A stretch of DNA of 64,000 nt from Flavilitoribacter nigricans DSM 23189 = NBRC 102662 (GCF_002646595.1 NZ_PDUD01000019.1:1-64000); one strand, 5' to 3'; counted from the stretch's first letter, positions 28,194 to 37,348 are shown. Notes: generated by a model not told the origin, from the letters alone. Made by a program: numbers and translations.

Positions 28194-28231
28194 AGGAGGT
28201 TGGGGCGTCATTGAGTACGCCCCAACCTCCT
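28194..28231 (+). terminator. Strong hairpin terminator
   Basis: Perfect 15-bp stem AGGAGGTTGGGGCGT/ACGCCCCAACCTCCT with an 8-nt loop, followed by TTCCATTTTG. It lies 64 bp after the heme lipoprotein stop codon. Confidence 0.75.
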
Positions 28232-28400
28232 TCCATTTTGCATAGGCCCGGGAATGCGGTAAAGTCTCACTCCGGCCCGGCGCTACCATCCCTGGTATAC
28301 TCTTTTTTCCAGGCCCCTATTTTTCGAATTCCCTATTACTCAACTTGCAATCTTCCAAATTCCTACCACTTCTCTTCAAATTTCGTTCAGAATTATGCCA

Positions 28401-28408
28401 TACATTTG
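28401..28408 (+). promoter_or_regulatory. -7 promoter box TACATTTG
   Basis: Perfect match to TAnnTTTG, ending 6 bp before the response regulator ATG at 28415. This implies a leaderless or very short-leader mRNA. Confidence 0.45.
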
Positions 28409-28414
28409 CCAGGA

Positions 28415-29089
28415 ATGAAGGTATTAATCGTAGAAGACGAAAAGGAACTATCGGAAAACGTCAATGCGTATTTGACGAACGGCGGCTTCATTTGTGAAGT
28501 AGCCTCCACATTCTGGGAAGCCAGCGATAAGATCAGCAGCTTTTCCTACGATGTGGTATTACTGGACATCATGCTGCCGGATGGTGACGGGCTTAACCTG
28601 CTCCGGATCCTGAAACAGGAAAATTCCAATACCGGCGTATTGATCCTGTCCGCGAAAAATGCTCTGGACGACCGGGTAACCGGCCTCGAACTCGGAGCGG
28701 ATGACTATCTCACCAAGCCCTTTCATTTACCGGAATTGCAGGCCAGACTAAAAGCCATCTTCCGTCGCCGGATGATGGACGGACGGAACGACGTCGTTTT
28801 TAATGAGGTGCGTCTCGATCCCGATACCATGGAAGCCTGGGTGGGTGATGAACAACTGCCGCTGACGGTAAAGGAGTTTGAGTTGCTCCTCTTCTTTATT
28901 ACCAATAAGAAGCGGGTGCTCACCAAGCAGAGTATCGCCGAACACCTTTGGGGAGATAATGTGGATTTTCTGGATTCTTTTGACTTCGTCTACCAACACA
29001 TCAAGAATTTGCGAAAAAAGATGACCTCCGCCCAGGGTAATGATTACATTAAAACCATTTACGGCATGGGTTATAAATTTACGGATTGA
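28415..29089 (+). CDS. OmpR/PhoB-type response regulator
   Basis: 224 residues from ATG 28415, where the receiver begins with KVLIVEDE; the upstream open frame has no family features. Phospho-acceptor Asp51 lies in LLDIMLPDGDG, with switch residue and Lys in LSAKNALDDR and YLTKPF. The C-terminal winged helix (about 125-222) shows the OmpR pattern LTVKEFELLLFFITNKKRVL... and ends in IKTIYGMGYKF. It precedes its kinase gene by 96 bp, and both precede a TonB receptor which they may control. Confidence 0.93.
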   Translation: MKVLIVEDEKELSENVNAYLTNGGFICEVASTFWEASDKISSFSYDVVLLDIMLPDGDGLNLLRILKQENSNTGVLILSAKNALDDRVTGLELGADDYLTKPFHLPELQARLKAIFRRRMMDGRNDVVFNEVRLDPDTMEAWVGDEQLPLTVKEFELLLFFITNKKRVLTKQSIAEHLWGDNVDFLDSFDFVYQHIKNLRKKMTSAQGNDYIKTIYGMGYKFTD

Positions 29090-29185
29090 CGAAAAAGAGG
29101 GAGCACTCAGGGATGGATCGCGCTTTTGGCCGCCCTTTCCCCCCGCTCCAATCTTATTTTTTCGCCGGTCTTCACTCCTAAACGA

Positions 29186-30445
29186 ATGAGATTACTGACT
29201 AAGGCTACTTTACTTTTCCTGGTTGTTGCGCTGCTGGTTTTTGGGGTCGGCGGGATCATCACTTACCAGATGGTGGTGGAGGAGGTCCAGCTGGAAACCG
29301 ACTGGTATCTGGACGAAACCTTTAAAGCAACCGTAAAGGGGATCCGGGCCGGAAAATCCATCGAAGCGCTGGATAACGAAAAAGTGATCATCACCCCGCT
29401 TTTGGGCGCCAACTGGCCGGATACCATGGCCCACTATAAAGATACCATTGCCGAACATTTTAATCTGCGGCGGCTGGAACCGCACCGCAATCTGACCAAG
29501 ATCAAAAAGATCGACGATACGTACTACCGCATCAGCATTACGGACGTCCTGATCGAGGTGGACGACATGTACGAGGGGGTGGTAGGGGTGCTTTCCCGCC
29601 TGTTCCTGTTTCTCACCGCCTCCGTGATCCTGGGCAGTATTCTGATCTCCCGCTGGCTCTTCAAACCGTTCACCAAATTGCTGGACCGGCTTTCGAGTTT
29701 CAACCTGAAAAACACCAGCGGATTAGAGGTACCGGAAACCAGCACCCGGGAGTTTAACCAACTGAACAGTTTCCTACGGAGCATGACGGATAAGGCCCAG
29801 CGGGATTACCGCTCGCTGAAGGAGTTCACCGAGAATGCTTCCCACGAGATGCAGACGCCGATCGCCGTAGCCAAGGGCAAGCTGGAATTGATGCTGGAAG
29901 CACCGGAACTGGACGAGGAACAGGCCGGTCTGATCCAGGGCGCCTACCAGGCGATCTCCCGGCTCTCCAGTATTGGCCACAGCCTGACGCTGCTGAGCAA
30001 GATCGAGAACCAGGAGTTTTCGGTGTCCCAGAATATCGATTTCTCCAAACTGGTGGAAAATTCCATTGAATACTACCGGGAGCTGGCCGAACTCAAAGAG
30101 ATCCAACTCGAATCGAAGGTTACGCCCGGCGTACAGCTCCCCATTGAAAGCTCGCTGGCCGAAATCCTCGTTTCCAACCTGATCAAAAATGCCATTCAAC
30201 ACAATACGCCCGGCGGCTGGATCAGCCTGGAGCTGAGTGCCGATCATTTGTCGGTCAAAAATTCCGGTGCACCGCCCAGCATCGACCCCGGCAAATTATT
30301 CGAACGCTTCCGGAAAGGCAATCAGAGTGGCGGATCCCTGGGGCTGGGGTTATCCATCGTAAAGAAGATCACCGAGGCCAGCGACTGGTCCGTGACCTAC
30401 GATTACGAAAACGAAACCCACCATTTACAGGTGACCTTCAATTAG
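29186..30445 (+). CDS. Transmembrane sensor histidine kinase
   Basis: 419 residues from ATG 29186. Two membrane helices (about 8-30 and 138-160) enclose a periplasmic sensor domain of about 105 residues. A HAMP-like segment follows, then a HisKA domain with the phospho-acceptor His220 in NASHEMQTPIAVAKGK, and an HATPase domain (LVSNLIKNAIQHNTPGG; FERFRKG; GLGLSIVKKI). Met replaces the usual Leu/Phe in the H-box (HEMQTP), a form common in Bacteroidota. It pairs with the OmpR-type regulator just upstream. The sensed signal is unknown. Confidence 0.92.
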   Translation: MRLLTKATLLFLVVALLVFGVGGIITYQMVVEEVQLETDWYLDETFKATVKGIRAGKSIEALDNEKVIITPLLGANWPDTMAHYKDTIAEHFNLRRLEPHRNLTKIKKIDDTYYRISITDVLIEVDDMYEGVVGVLSRLFLFLTASVILGSILISRWLFKPFTKLLDRLSSFNLKNTSGLEVPETSTREFNQLNSFLRSMTDKAQRDYRSLKEFTENASHEMQTPIAVAKGKLELMLEAPELDEEQAGLIQGAYQAISRLSSIGHSLTLLSKIENQEFSVSQNIDFSKLVENSIEYYRELAELKEIQLESKVTPGVQLPIESSLAEILVSNLIKNAIQHNTPGGWISLELSADHLSVKNSGAPPSIDPGKLFERFRKGNQSGGSLGLGLSIVKKITEASDWSVTYDYENETHHLQVTFN

Positions 30446-30534
30446 TGCCGGCCACAGGCGGGTAAAAATGATCCCGGAACCGGGAAATCTTATTTCACTA
30501 CAAAATTCAGCAAAATCGATAATCTGCTGAAAAT

Positions 30535-30560
30535 GAGGACTGCATCCTGGATCAGTCCTC
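30535..30560 (+). terminator. Hairpin after sensor kinase
   Basis: Stem GAGGACTG/CAGTCCTC with a 10-nt loop, about 90 bp after the kinase stop. No strong U-tract follows, so it may be a weak terminator or an RNA-stability hairpin. Confidence 0.4.
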
Positions 30561-30634
30561 GCAATTACTTTAGAATTTATCCAAAAATCAGAATTCCTTC
30601 AAAATTCCCTCAAAGTCCCCATAGGTTTACTACT

Positions 30635-30642
30635 TAATTTTG
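30635..30642 (+). promoter_or_regulatory. -7 promoter box TAATTTTG
   Basis: Match to TAnnTTTG lying 61 bp before the TonB receptor ATG at 30704, leaving a normal 5' leader. Confidence 0.45.
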
Positions 30643-30703
30643 CATCAAGAAATCACTGCATTAGTAACACCAAGTTTAAATCACTCAACAACGAACCCAT
30701 TCC

Positions 30704-33166
30704 ATGAAGGATTCTGTACTACGGCTTATAATAGCCTTTTTATTTTTACTCATTGGCATCCAGTTTGCTTCCGCACAGGGAAAAGTGATCGGAAGTGTTT
30801 TTGATACGGATGAAACTACTCCACTCCAGTTCGCCGCCGTTTCCATCTATTCCCAGTCCGATACCGCGATGATCACCGGAGGTACCACCGACCTCGACGG
30901 AAATTTTGAGATCCCGGTATCTTTCGGAAAATACATGATCAAGGTTGATTTCATTTCCTATCGTTCCATCTGGAGTGATGGTTTTGAAGTTTCAGCAGCC
31001 AACAGCACCGTTGACATGGGCATGGTCACGCTGAGCACGGACGCTACCGTATTACAGGAAATTGAAGTCCGGGCCGAGAAGAGTACGCTGCAAATGGCCA
31101 TGGACAAAAAGGTATTCAACGTAGGTAAAGATTTGGCCAGTACCAGCGGTAGTGCCTCCGAAGTTTTAGATAACATCCCATCCGTTACCGTGGATGTAGA
31201 AGGTAATGTGAGCCTGCGCGGCAGTGAAGGTGTGCGCATTCTGGTAGACGGAAAGCCTTCCGGCCTGGTGGGTGTACGTGGAGCCAACGGCCTCCAGTCT
31301 CTGGGTGCCGATATGATCGAAAAAGTAGAGGTCATCACCAACCCCTCCGCCCGCTACGAGGCGGAAGGTATGACCGGTATCATCAATATCATCCTGAAAA
31401 AGGAACGCAAAGAAGGCCTGAACGGATCCTTTGATCTGCGTGCCGGCGCTCCAGCCAACTACGGAGCCGGTATTAACCTGAATTACCGCAAGAAAAAGAT
31501 CAACTTCTTTACCAATTACGGTTTTCGCTATCGTCGCGGCCCGGGTATCAGTAACCAGTACCAGGAGTTCGTGCAGGATGGCCAGACCAATATCGTGGAA
31601 GTACTCGGAGATCGCAATCGCGGTGGGTATTCCAACAGTGTCCGGATGGGAGCGGATTACTTCCTGAACGACCGCAATACCCTGACGGCATCGTTCAATT
31701 ACCGGAACGGCCGGGACAACAACGAATCCCGGATCGAATACTATGATTACCTGAACTCCTACCCGGATAACCTGACGGGCATTACCGTCCGTACTCAGGA
31801 TGAACTGGAAAAAGAGCCCAATCTCGAATACGCCCTGAACTACAAGCGGACTTTCAAAAAAGATGGTCAGGAACTGCTGGCCAGTGTACAGTACCGGCAA
31901 AGCACCGAATCGGAAGATGCCGATTACCGGGAGACCTTCTTCGAGTCGGATTTCTCTCCGCTCACCACTCCCGATCTGCTGCAGCGTTCCTACAACGAAG
32001 AGGGCGAAAAAAGCTTGCTGCTGCAAACGGATTACATCCAGCCGATCGGAAGAGAAGGTAAACTCGAATTCGGTTACCGCGGTTCTTTCCGCCAGATCGA
32101 CAACGACTATCTGGTGGAAGAATTTGCCGATGACGTATGGGGAACCCTGCCCAATCTGAGTAATGATTTCAATTACGACGAGAACATCCACGCTATTTAC
32201 GCGATCCTCGGTAACAAACCGGGCCGTTTCTCTTACCAGTTCGGTCTGCGGATGGAGGTATCGGATGTACTCACGGAACTGTTACAGACCGGAGAGCGCA
32301 ACGACCGCACCTATACCAACTTTTTCCCGAGTGCGCACTTTACCTACGAATTATCCGAAGGAAACAATGTGCAGATCAGTTACTCCCGTCGCCTGAGAAG
32401 ACCACGTTTCTGGGATCTGAATCCCTTTTTCACCTTCTCCGACGCCCGGAACATTTTCCGGGGTAACCCCAATCTGAATCCGGAGTTTACGGATGTATAC
32501 GAGATCGGCCACATCAAATATTTTAACAACGCCAGTCTGAGCTCCAATATTTATTACCGGCATACGAATGGTCTGATCCAACGGATCCAAACCCTGCAAC
32601 AGGAGGAGAACGGGGATCTGATCACCGTACGCCAGCCGGAAAACCTGGCCACCGAAGACGCAATAGGCCTGGAATTCATCTTTTCCGCCGATCCGGCGAA
32701 ATGGCTGCGCATGGATGCCAGTGTGAACGCCTTCCATTCCAGTGTAGACGGAAGTAACCTGAACCAAAGCTATGTACGGGATGCTTTCAGCTGGTTCGGA
32801 CGGATCAATTCCCGGATGACAATCTGGAAAAAGCTGGATGTGCAGTTGCGCCTCAACTACCGGGCTCCGCAACAAACCGCACAGGGTGATCGCAAATCCA
32901 TGTCTTACGTAGACCTGGCCCTGAGCCGGGAAGTACTGCGCGGCAAAGGAACCCTGACGCTGAGCCTTAACGATGCGTTCAACTCCCAGAAATACCGGTA
33001 TTCCAACTACGGTGAAAATTTCTTCTCCGAAGGGATCCACCAGAGACGCCCCCGCTCGGTAAGTCTTAACTTCAGCTACCGCCTCAACCAAAGCCAGCGC
33101 AAGCGCGGTGACCGGGAAGGCGGCCGTGACGGACAGGACTTTGACGGCGGCGACGGTCAGTTTTAA
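30704..33166 (+). CDS. TonB-dependent receptor, outer membrane beta-barrel family
   Basis: 820 residues with a signal peptide ending near FASAQ. Domains are a carboxypeptidase-regulatory-like fold (GKVIGSVFDTDETTPLQFAA, about 25-110), a plug (ASEVLDNIPSVTVDVEGNVS; ILVDGKPSGLVG; MTGIINIILKKE) and a barrel finishing with LNFSYRLNQ, followed by an Arg/Gly/Asp-rich tail of about 25 residues. No SusD partner is present. Preceded by a two-component pair on the same strand with a 258-bp gap and its own -7 box, so it may be that pair's target. The substrate is unknown; it is a paralogue-like match in layout to the receptor at 12321. Confidence 0.9.
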   Translation: MKDSVLRLIIAFLFLLIGIQFASAQGKVIGSVFDTDETTPLQFAAVSIYSQSDTAMITGGTTDLDGNFEIPVSFGKYMIKVDFISYRSIWSDGFEVSAANSTVDMGMVTLSTDATVLQEIEVRAEKSTLQMAMDKKVFNVGKDLASTSGSASEVLDNIPSVTVDVEGNVSLRGSEGVRILVDGKPSGLVGVRGANGLQSLGADMIEKVEVITNPSARYEAEGMTGIINIILKKERKEGLNGSFDLRAGAPANYGAGINLNYRKKKINFFTNYGFRYRRGPGISNQYQEFVQDGQTNIVEVLGDRNRGGYSNSVRMGADYFLNDRNTLTASFNYRNGRDNNESRIEYYDYLNSYPDNLTGITVRTQDELEKEPNLEYALNYKRTFKKDGQELLASVQYRQSTESEDADYRETFFESDFSPLTTPDLLQRSYNEEGEKSLLLQTDYIQPIGREGKLEFGYRGSFRQIDNDYLVEEFADDVWGTLPNLSNDFNYDENIHAIYAILGNKPGRFSYQFGLRMEVSDVLTELLQTGERNDRTYTNFFPSAHFTYELSEGNNVQISYSRRLRRPRFWDLNPFFTFSDARNIFRGNPNLNPEFTDVYEIGHIKYFNNASLSSNIYYRHTNGLIQRIQTLQQEENGDLITVRQPENLATEDAIGLEFIFSADPAKWLRMDASVNAFHSSVDGSNLNQSYVRDAFSWFGRINSRMTIWKKLDVQLRLNYRAPQQTAQGDRKSMSYVDLALSREVLRGKGTLTLSLNDAFNSQKYRYSNYGENFFSEGIHQRRPRSVSLNFSYRLNQSQRKRGDREGGRDGQDFDGGDGQF

Positions 33167-33177
33167 ACGAAAACAAG

Positions 33178-33206
33178 GGAGCCTGGATGGTTAACCGCCA
33201 GGCTCC
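33178..33206 (+). terminator. Hairpin terminator after TonB receptor
   Basis: Perfect 9-bp stem GGAGCCTGG/CCAGGCTCC with an 11-nt loop, 12 bp past the stop codon. The U-tract is poor. Confidence 0.55.
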
Positions 33207-33734
33207 ATCACTATTAACAACTATTTCATCAATTACAACAACAACGACAAGTACTCACTCAACCCATTTATACACTTAAACTACCTGGCCCCCATTAACT
33301 AACGCAACAGTTATAGGATTGGCAATTATCCTCCGCCAATTTTATGTAAACACCTGGGGTCAAACAGCTAATTATTTTATGTTCCATACTATCTAGATTT
33401 CTAGTTTTGTCAATGATTTTTTCAGCAAGCAGTTAGCCCATAACGAAAAACCACGACTTTACAACAAAGGTAAAAACGGGTAGCTGCTTGCTATTTTTTT
33501 CTTCTTCCGGCCCTGATCCGGGGCGCATCTTTCCGAACTTTCAACGAGGCTTTCTACCTACTGTCTATCTTCTTCTCTTCACCGGCAAAGGCCAAAGCGG
33601 CATCGCCGGACGGTTTTCCACCCGCCACACCGATTCAATTCGTATTTTCGTAGCATCAAAAACTCCATTTCACTTTCCGGTGCCCGGAACCGAACGGTAA
33701 ATGAGGTTCCGACCGGGTTTAAATTCGGTTAAAC
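33207..33734. other. A/T-richer gap without gene
   Basis: About 530 bp with no frame that has family features. It lies upstream of the YCII-domain lipoprotein and must hold its promoter, but no clear box was recognised. Confidence 0.5.
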
Positions 33735-34256
33735 ATGCTACAGATCACCCGAACTTTCCTCTTCCTGAGCTTTATTGGCCTGTTCACGGCCTGCTCTCCA
33801 ACCACCGATACATCGGAAACGGAGACCGAAGTCACCGCAGTGGCGGCTAATGACGATCCCGCGACCGACAGTGCATACGATCCCGAACTGGCCAAAGAAC
33901 TCGGTGCCGATGAATACGGTATGAAAAAATACGTCATGGCTTTTCTCAAACGGGGTCCCAATCGCGACCGTAGTCCGGAAGAGGCCCAGGCCCTGCAAAA
34001 AGCACATATGGATAACATCGGTCGCATGGCGGAAGCCGGGCAACTTATTTTGGCCGGTCCGTTTATGGACGACGGCGATATCCGCGGTATTTACATCTTC
34101 GACGTGGAAACCATCGAAGAGGCCCAGGCGCTTACGGAAACGGACCCCGCCATCCAGGCCGGTAGTCTGGTTATGGAACTGCATCCCTGGTACGGCTCGG
34201 CGGCCCTGATGAAGCTCGCGGATATCTATCCGAAACTGTCCAAAGAATCGATATAG
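33735..34256 (+). CDS. YCII-domain lipoprotein
   Basis: 173 residues with a lipoprotein signal (FLFLSFIGLFTAC, Cys20). After a Thr/Glu/Asp-rich linker comes a YCII-like domain (about 70-150): KAHMDNIGRMAEAGQLILAG, FMDDGDIRGIYIFDVE, then DPAIQAGSLVMELHPWYGS. The conserved His of the AHMDN helix and the DP(A)xxAG motif fit the family. YCII proteins form a ferredoxin-like fold and may be small hydrolases or binding proteins; exported lipoprotein versions occur in Bacteroidota. The function is unknown. It lies at the edge of the sulfur island but on the opposite strand to the quinone reductase. Confidence 0.8.
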   Translation: MLQITRTFLFLSFIGLFTACSPTTDTSETETEVTAVAANDDPATDSAYDPELAKELGADEYGMKKYVMAFLKRGPNRDRSPEEAQALQKAHMDNIGRMAEAGQLILAGPFMDDGDIRGIYIFDVETIEEAQALTETDPAIQAGSLVMELHPWYGSAALMKLADIYPKLSKESI

Positions 34257-34326
34257 TTGAGGAATGCGGAAGGCCCGGTAGCGTCAAGGACTTATCCCCT
34301 ACCGGTCTTTCCGATCCGGCTGAGAC

Positions 34327-34361
34327 AAAAAAAACCCGAATCTTCCAGCGAAAGATCCGGG
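34327..34361 (-). terminator. Rho-independent terminator of the sqr operon
   Basis: Stem CCCGAATCTT/AAGATCCGGG (one mismatch pair) at 34335-34361 with eight A at 34327-34334, which read as a U-tract on the minus strand. It lies 75 bp after the quinone reductase stop. Confidence 0.8.
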
Positions 34362-34435
34362 CCAAACCTGTTTCACAAATAAACTATTCTTAATACTTTT
34401 CGTGGCTGATGTGGGTCAAACCACCGTAAGTCTTT

Positions 34436-35629
34436 CTAGAATTCTCTCCCTTTCAACATCCCGTGCCAGTACATTTTGGGTAAGCCGTAAGCTTTCAGCG
34501 CGTACATGCTGTAGCGTTCTTCCGCCTGGTTGAACGGGAAACTTTCCGCCGGTTGTTTGTCGTAATCGAACTCCGCCAGGATCAGACTGCCGTAGCCGGT
34601 AACGAGCGGACAGGATGTATAGCCGTCGTAGTGCTTCGGCAGGGCCTGTCCGGCGAGGAAAGCCATAATGTTCTCCGTGGTCGTCGGCGCCTGTTTGCGG
34701 ATAGCGGCCCCCGTTTTGGAAGTTGGCAGATTACTGCAGTCCCCGAGGGAAAATACGTTCGGATATTTCGTATGCTGGGTGGTCTCTTTATCGACGGAGA
34801 CCCAGCCGGAATCGGCGGCCAGCGGACTGTTCTTGATGAAATCCGGGGCGCTCATCCGGGGCGTCACGTGGATCATGTCGTATGCTTCCACACTTTCTTC
34901 ACCCGTTTTCAGATCCTTAAAGACCGCTTCTTTTTTATCCGCTCGGATCTCGATGAGGTCTTTATTCCAGACGCGATCAATCCCGTAGCGATCGGCCACC
35001 TTGGTCAGGGACTGAGCGTACTTGGGCACCGCAAAAATGCCCGGTCCTCCCTTGATGAACTTTTTGGTAATATTATTGGCCACTCCGTTGCGACGCCAGT
35101 GATCCGAAGCCAGATAGGTGATCTTCAGCGGCGCTCCGCCGCATTTGATCGGCGTTGACGGATGAGTAAAAATGGCCGTTCCCTTTTTCAGGTTCTTGAT
35201 ATTTTCAAAGGTGCTGTCTACCGTTTCGAAGGCATAATTACTGCACACTCCGGTGCCGGGTTTGCCAACGCTGTCCTTCAGACCCGGAGTGGCATCCCAA
35301 TCGATCTGAATACCGGCGGCCACTACCAGTACATCATACGTATGGGTGGATCCGTCGGAAAGCTGCACGCTGTTGTTATCGGGATCGAAGGTCGATACCG
35401 CCGCTTTGATCCAGTCGGCACCGGGCGGGATATAATCCGCTTCGCTGCGCTCGGAAACTTCTTTCGGGAATACGCCCGCTCCGACCAGGGTCCAGATCGG
35501 TTGGTAATAGTGCTTATCGCTGGGGTCAACGATGGTTACTGCGGGAGGATTGGGTTTATTTCTCAACATGGCGCCAACCGTAATACCGGCCGAACCGCCA
35601 CCTATGATCAATACTTCGTGATGAGCCAT
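34436..35629 (-). CDS. sqr: Sulfide:quinone oxidoreductase (SQOR-type)
   Basis: 397 residues. FAD-dependent oxidation of sulfide to persulfide or sulfane sulfur, with electrons passed to quinone at the inner membrane. The FAD-binding motif IIGGGSAGITVG begins at residue 8, with a second flavin motif VFSLGDCSNLPTSKTGAA near 293. Candidate redox cysteines are Cys163 (PIKCGGAP) and Cys340 (YTSCPLVTGYG), placed as in the mitochondrial-type enzymes; Cys129 is a third. The C-terminal YWHGMLKGR segment is typical of the same branch. It follows the DUF1641 gene by 12 bp, a common pairing. The start at 35629 gives a normal N-terminus. Confidence 0.9.
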   Translation of the reverse strand: MAHHEVLIIGGGSAGITVGAMLRNKPNPPAVTIVDPSDKHYYQPIWTLVGAGVFPKEVSERSEADYIPPGADWIKAAVSTFDPDNNSVQLSDGSTHTYDVLVVAAGIQIDWDATPGLKDSVGKPGTGVCSNYAFETVDSTFENIKNLKKGTAIFTHPSTPIKCGGAPLKITYLASDHWRRNGVANNITKKFIKGGPGIFAVPKYAQSLTKVADRYGIDRVWNKDLIEIRADKKEAVFKDLKTGEESVEAYDMIHVTPRMSAPDFIKNSPLAADSGWVSVDKETTQHTKYPNVFSLGDCSNLPTSKTGAAIRKQAPTTTENIMAFLAGQALPKHYDGYTSCPLVTGYGSLILAEFDYDKQPAESFPFNQAEERYSMYALKAYGLPKMYWHGMLKGREF

Positions 35630-35641
35630 TATGCTAATGTT

Positions 35642-36415
35642 TTAAATTTTTTGTCCGAAATGTTTTAGAAAATTGAGGAGGAATCCCATGCCTTTCTGGC
35701 GATCGGGGTCCTTCAGTGCACGCAGCATACTGAAGATGCCGCCGACCCGGGCGGGTGGTTCTGCGTAGGCCTCGGTCAGAGCCGAGTTTGCAGCGCCGGC
35801 TACCCTGGTCAGGGTTTGGGGATCAAATCCGCTCTCGACCGCCCGTTTCATGCCTTCGTCGACCATGTCGACCATCATTGCGACCATGCCCGGCATCTGC
35901 TGTGAGAGTTGCAGGGCATTTTCCAGTTGGGCGGCCATTTCCGGAGCGGTCAGTTGCTCGGCCATCCGGAGGGCAACCCCTAATCGCTGGTCAATGCTTA
36001 CGCCCCGTGCATCCGCCTGACGGTAAGTCTCATCGGCCATATCGCCGACCATCGCCATCATACCGGGCAGCTGATCCGTCATGCTGATCAGACCGTCAAT
36101 TTTTGCTACCATTTCGGGTGCAGTCAGCTTCTCGGCAATTTTCAACGCGCTTTTCAGGCGCTCATCAATACTAACACCCTGTGCGTCGGCCTGCCGGTAA
36201 CCTTCGTCCACCATATCCCCGACCATCGCAACCATACCCGGCCCCTGTCGCAGGGCATCGCTGAGTTTGTCCACAGCGGTTTCGAGGGTATCAATGCGTT
36301 CGAGGAGATGATCGATGGCTTCCAGGGTACGCGGCTCGGAGAGTCTCGCCTGTACCTGTTTACCGGCTTCTGACTCCAGCCACGAGACCGAAGTACCGTT
36401 GCCACTCATTTCCAT
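35642..36415 (-). CDS. DUF1641 protein with internal repeats
   Basis: 257 residues, cytoplasmic and helical. The C-terminal GGIFSMLRALKDPDRQKGMGFLLNF segment is the DUF1641 signature. Upstream of it a unit of about 55 residues is repeated nearly three times: PGMVAMVGDMVDEGYRQADA, PGMMAMVGDMADETYRQADA and PGMVAMMVDMVDEGMKRAVE, each preceded or followed by TAPEM and ERLKSALKIAEKL-like helices. DUF1641 proteins often sit beside sulfide:quinone reductases or formate dehydrogenases and may help tether them to the membrane or a partner; that is inference. First gene of the sqr operon, divergent from the Crp/Fnr regulator. Confidence 0.85.
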   Translation of the reverse strand: MEMSGNGTSVSWLESEAGKQVQARLSEPRTLEAIDHLLERIDTLETAVDKLSDALRQGPGMVAMVGDMVDEGYRQADAQGVSIDERLKSALKIAEKLTAPEMVAKIDGLISMTDQLPGMMAMVGDMADETYRQADARGVSIDQRLGVALRMAEQLTAPEMAAQLENALQLSQQMPGMVAMMVDMVDEGMKRAVESGFDPQTLTRVAGAANSALTEAYAEPPARVGGIFSMLRALKDPDRQKGMGFLLNFLKHFGQKI

Positions 36416-36585
36416 AATGTTTGATTTTTAGCTCGGTTGAAAAAAGAAAATTTTGCTCGAGAAGTTGTTGCTGAAACAAAAATATGAAAAAATGTTCATA
36501 AATAGTTATATAAATATATTGAATTGTACCTTGGATTCTGCTTTTTATACCCATTTGTGTACTACCTTAGCGGTAACGCCTTACT
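36416..36585. promoter_or_regulatory. Divergent promoter region between sqr operon and Crp/Fnr regulator
   Basis: 170 bp, very A/T-rich. A TACCTTAG box near 36562-36569, one base from TAnnTTTG, lies 16 bp before the regulator start. No GTGA-N6-TCAC site is seen here. Confidence 0.35.
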
Positions 36586-37230
36586 ATGGAAAAGAAAAAT
36601 TTAACCGGACAGCTGAAACGCCTGTTTCCCGTATTTCAACAGTACGAGCTGCTGACGGAGATCGTCGCTAAAAGTCAGCGCATGGAAATTCCCGCGGGCG
36701 AGCAGATCATTGGGGTCGGCAACCGGATCAACGTGGTACCGCTGGTGCTCGACGGTACCATCAAGGTGATCCGGGAAGACGACGAAGGCAATGAGATCTT
36801 TCTGTATTACATCAAATCGGGAGAGAGTTGTGCGATGACCCTCACTGCCTGTCTGCGCCGCGATCCCAGTTCCGTCAAAGCCATTGTGGAAAGCCCTACC
36901 GATCTGCTGGCCCTACCCGCGGATGTAGTTTATGACCTCGCCCACCGCTTTCCCAACTGGAATGATTTTATGACCGAAACCTACGCCCGCCGGTTTGAAG
37001 AAATGATGGAAGTGATCGACCACGTCGCTTTCCACAGCATGGATGTGCGTCTGCTGAAATACCTCATCGACCGCAGTCACCTCCTCCAATCCCGCGTGCT
37101 GACCGTCTCCCGCACCCAGATCGCCAAAGACCTGAACAGCTCCCGCGAAGTGATCTCCCGTCTGTTGAAACAGATGGAAAAGAAAAAACTGGTGCGGATT
37201 GATGGTAGTGCGGTCGAATTACTGGAGTGA
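36586..37230 (+). CDS. Crp/Fnr-family transcription regulator
   Basis: 214 residues. A cyclic-nucleotide-binding-like beta barrel (about 15-115) lacks the conserved cAMP phosphate-binding RxS set, and a dimer helix (128-150) leads to a helix-turn-helix (171-203). The recognition helix reads SSREVISRLLK, giving Arg187, Glu188 and Arg192 at the positions that read GTGA half-sites in CRP. No N-terminal Fe-S cysteines are present, so it is not a classic Fnr. Cys82 and Cys89 (SGESCAMTLTACL) lie in the sensor barrel and could form a thiol or persulfide switch (inference). Divergent from the sulfide:quinone reductase operon; matching palindromes lie before three nearby promoters. Confidence 0.88.
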   Translation: MEKKNLTGQLKRLFPVFQQYELLTEIVAKSQRMEIPAGEQIIGVGNRINVVPLVLDGTIKVIREDDEGNEIFLYYIKSGESCAMTLTACLRRDPSSVKAIVESPTDLLALPADVVYDLAHRFPNWNDFMTETYARRFEEMMEVIDHVAFHSMDVRLLKYLIDRSHLLQSRVLTVSRTQIAKDLNSSREVISRLLKQMEKKKLVRIDGSAVELLE

Positions 37231-37300
37231 AGTACTGCACGGACCGATAGCTGCCCCCGGCCTGCGTAATTACCTGTCGATACCAATAATTCCTCCAATC

Positions 37301-37344
37301 GTGACCTGCGTCACGGCTTCTCAGCGCGTACTCCCCTACCTTTA
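37301..37344 (+). promoter_or_regulatory. Crp/Fnr-type operator plus -7 box before small membrane genes
   Basis: Palindrome GTGACCTGCGTCAC (37301-37314) stands 22 bp upstream of a -7-like box TACCTTTA (37337-37344). The same spacing recurs at 40543-40586 and 42465-42509, so the site probably takes the place of the -33 element and serves activation by the adjacent Crp/Fnr protein. Confidence 0.6.
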
Positions 37345-37348
37345 GAAT

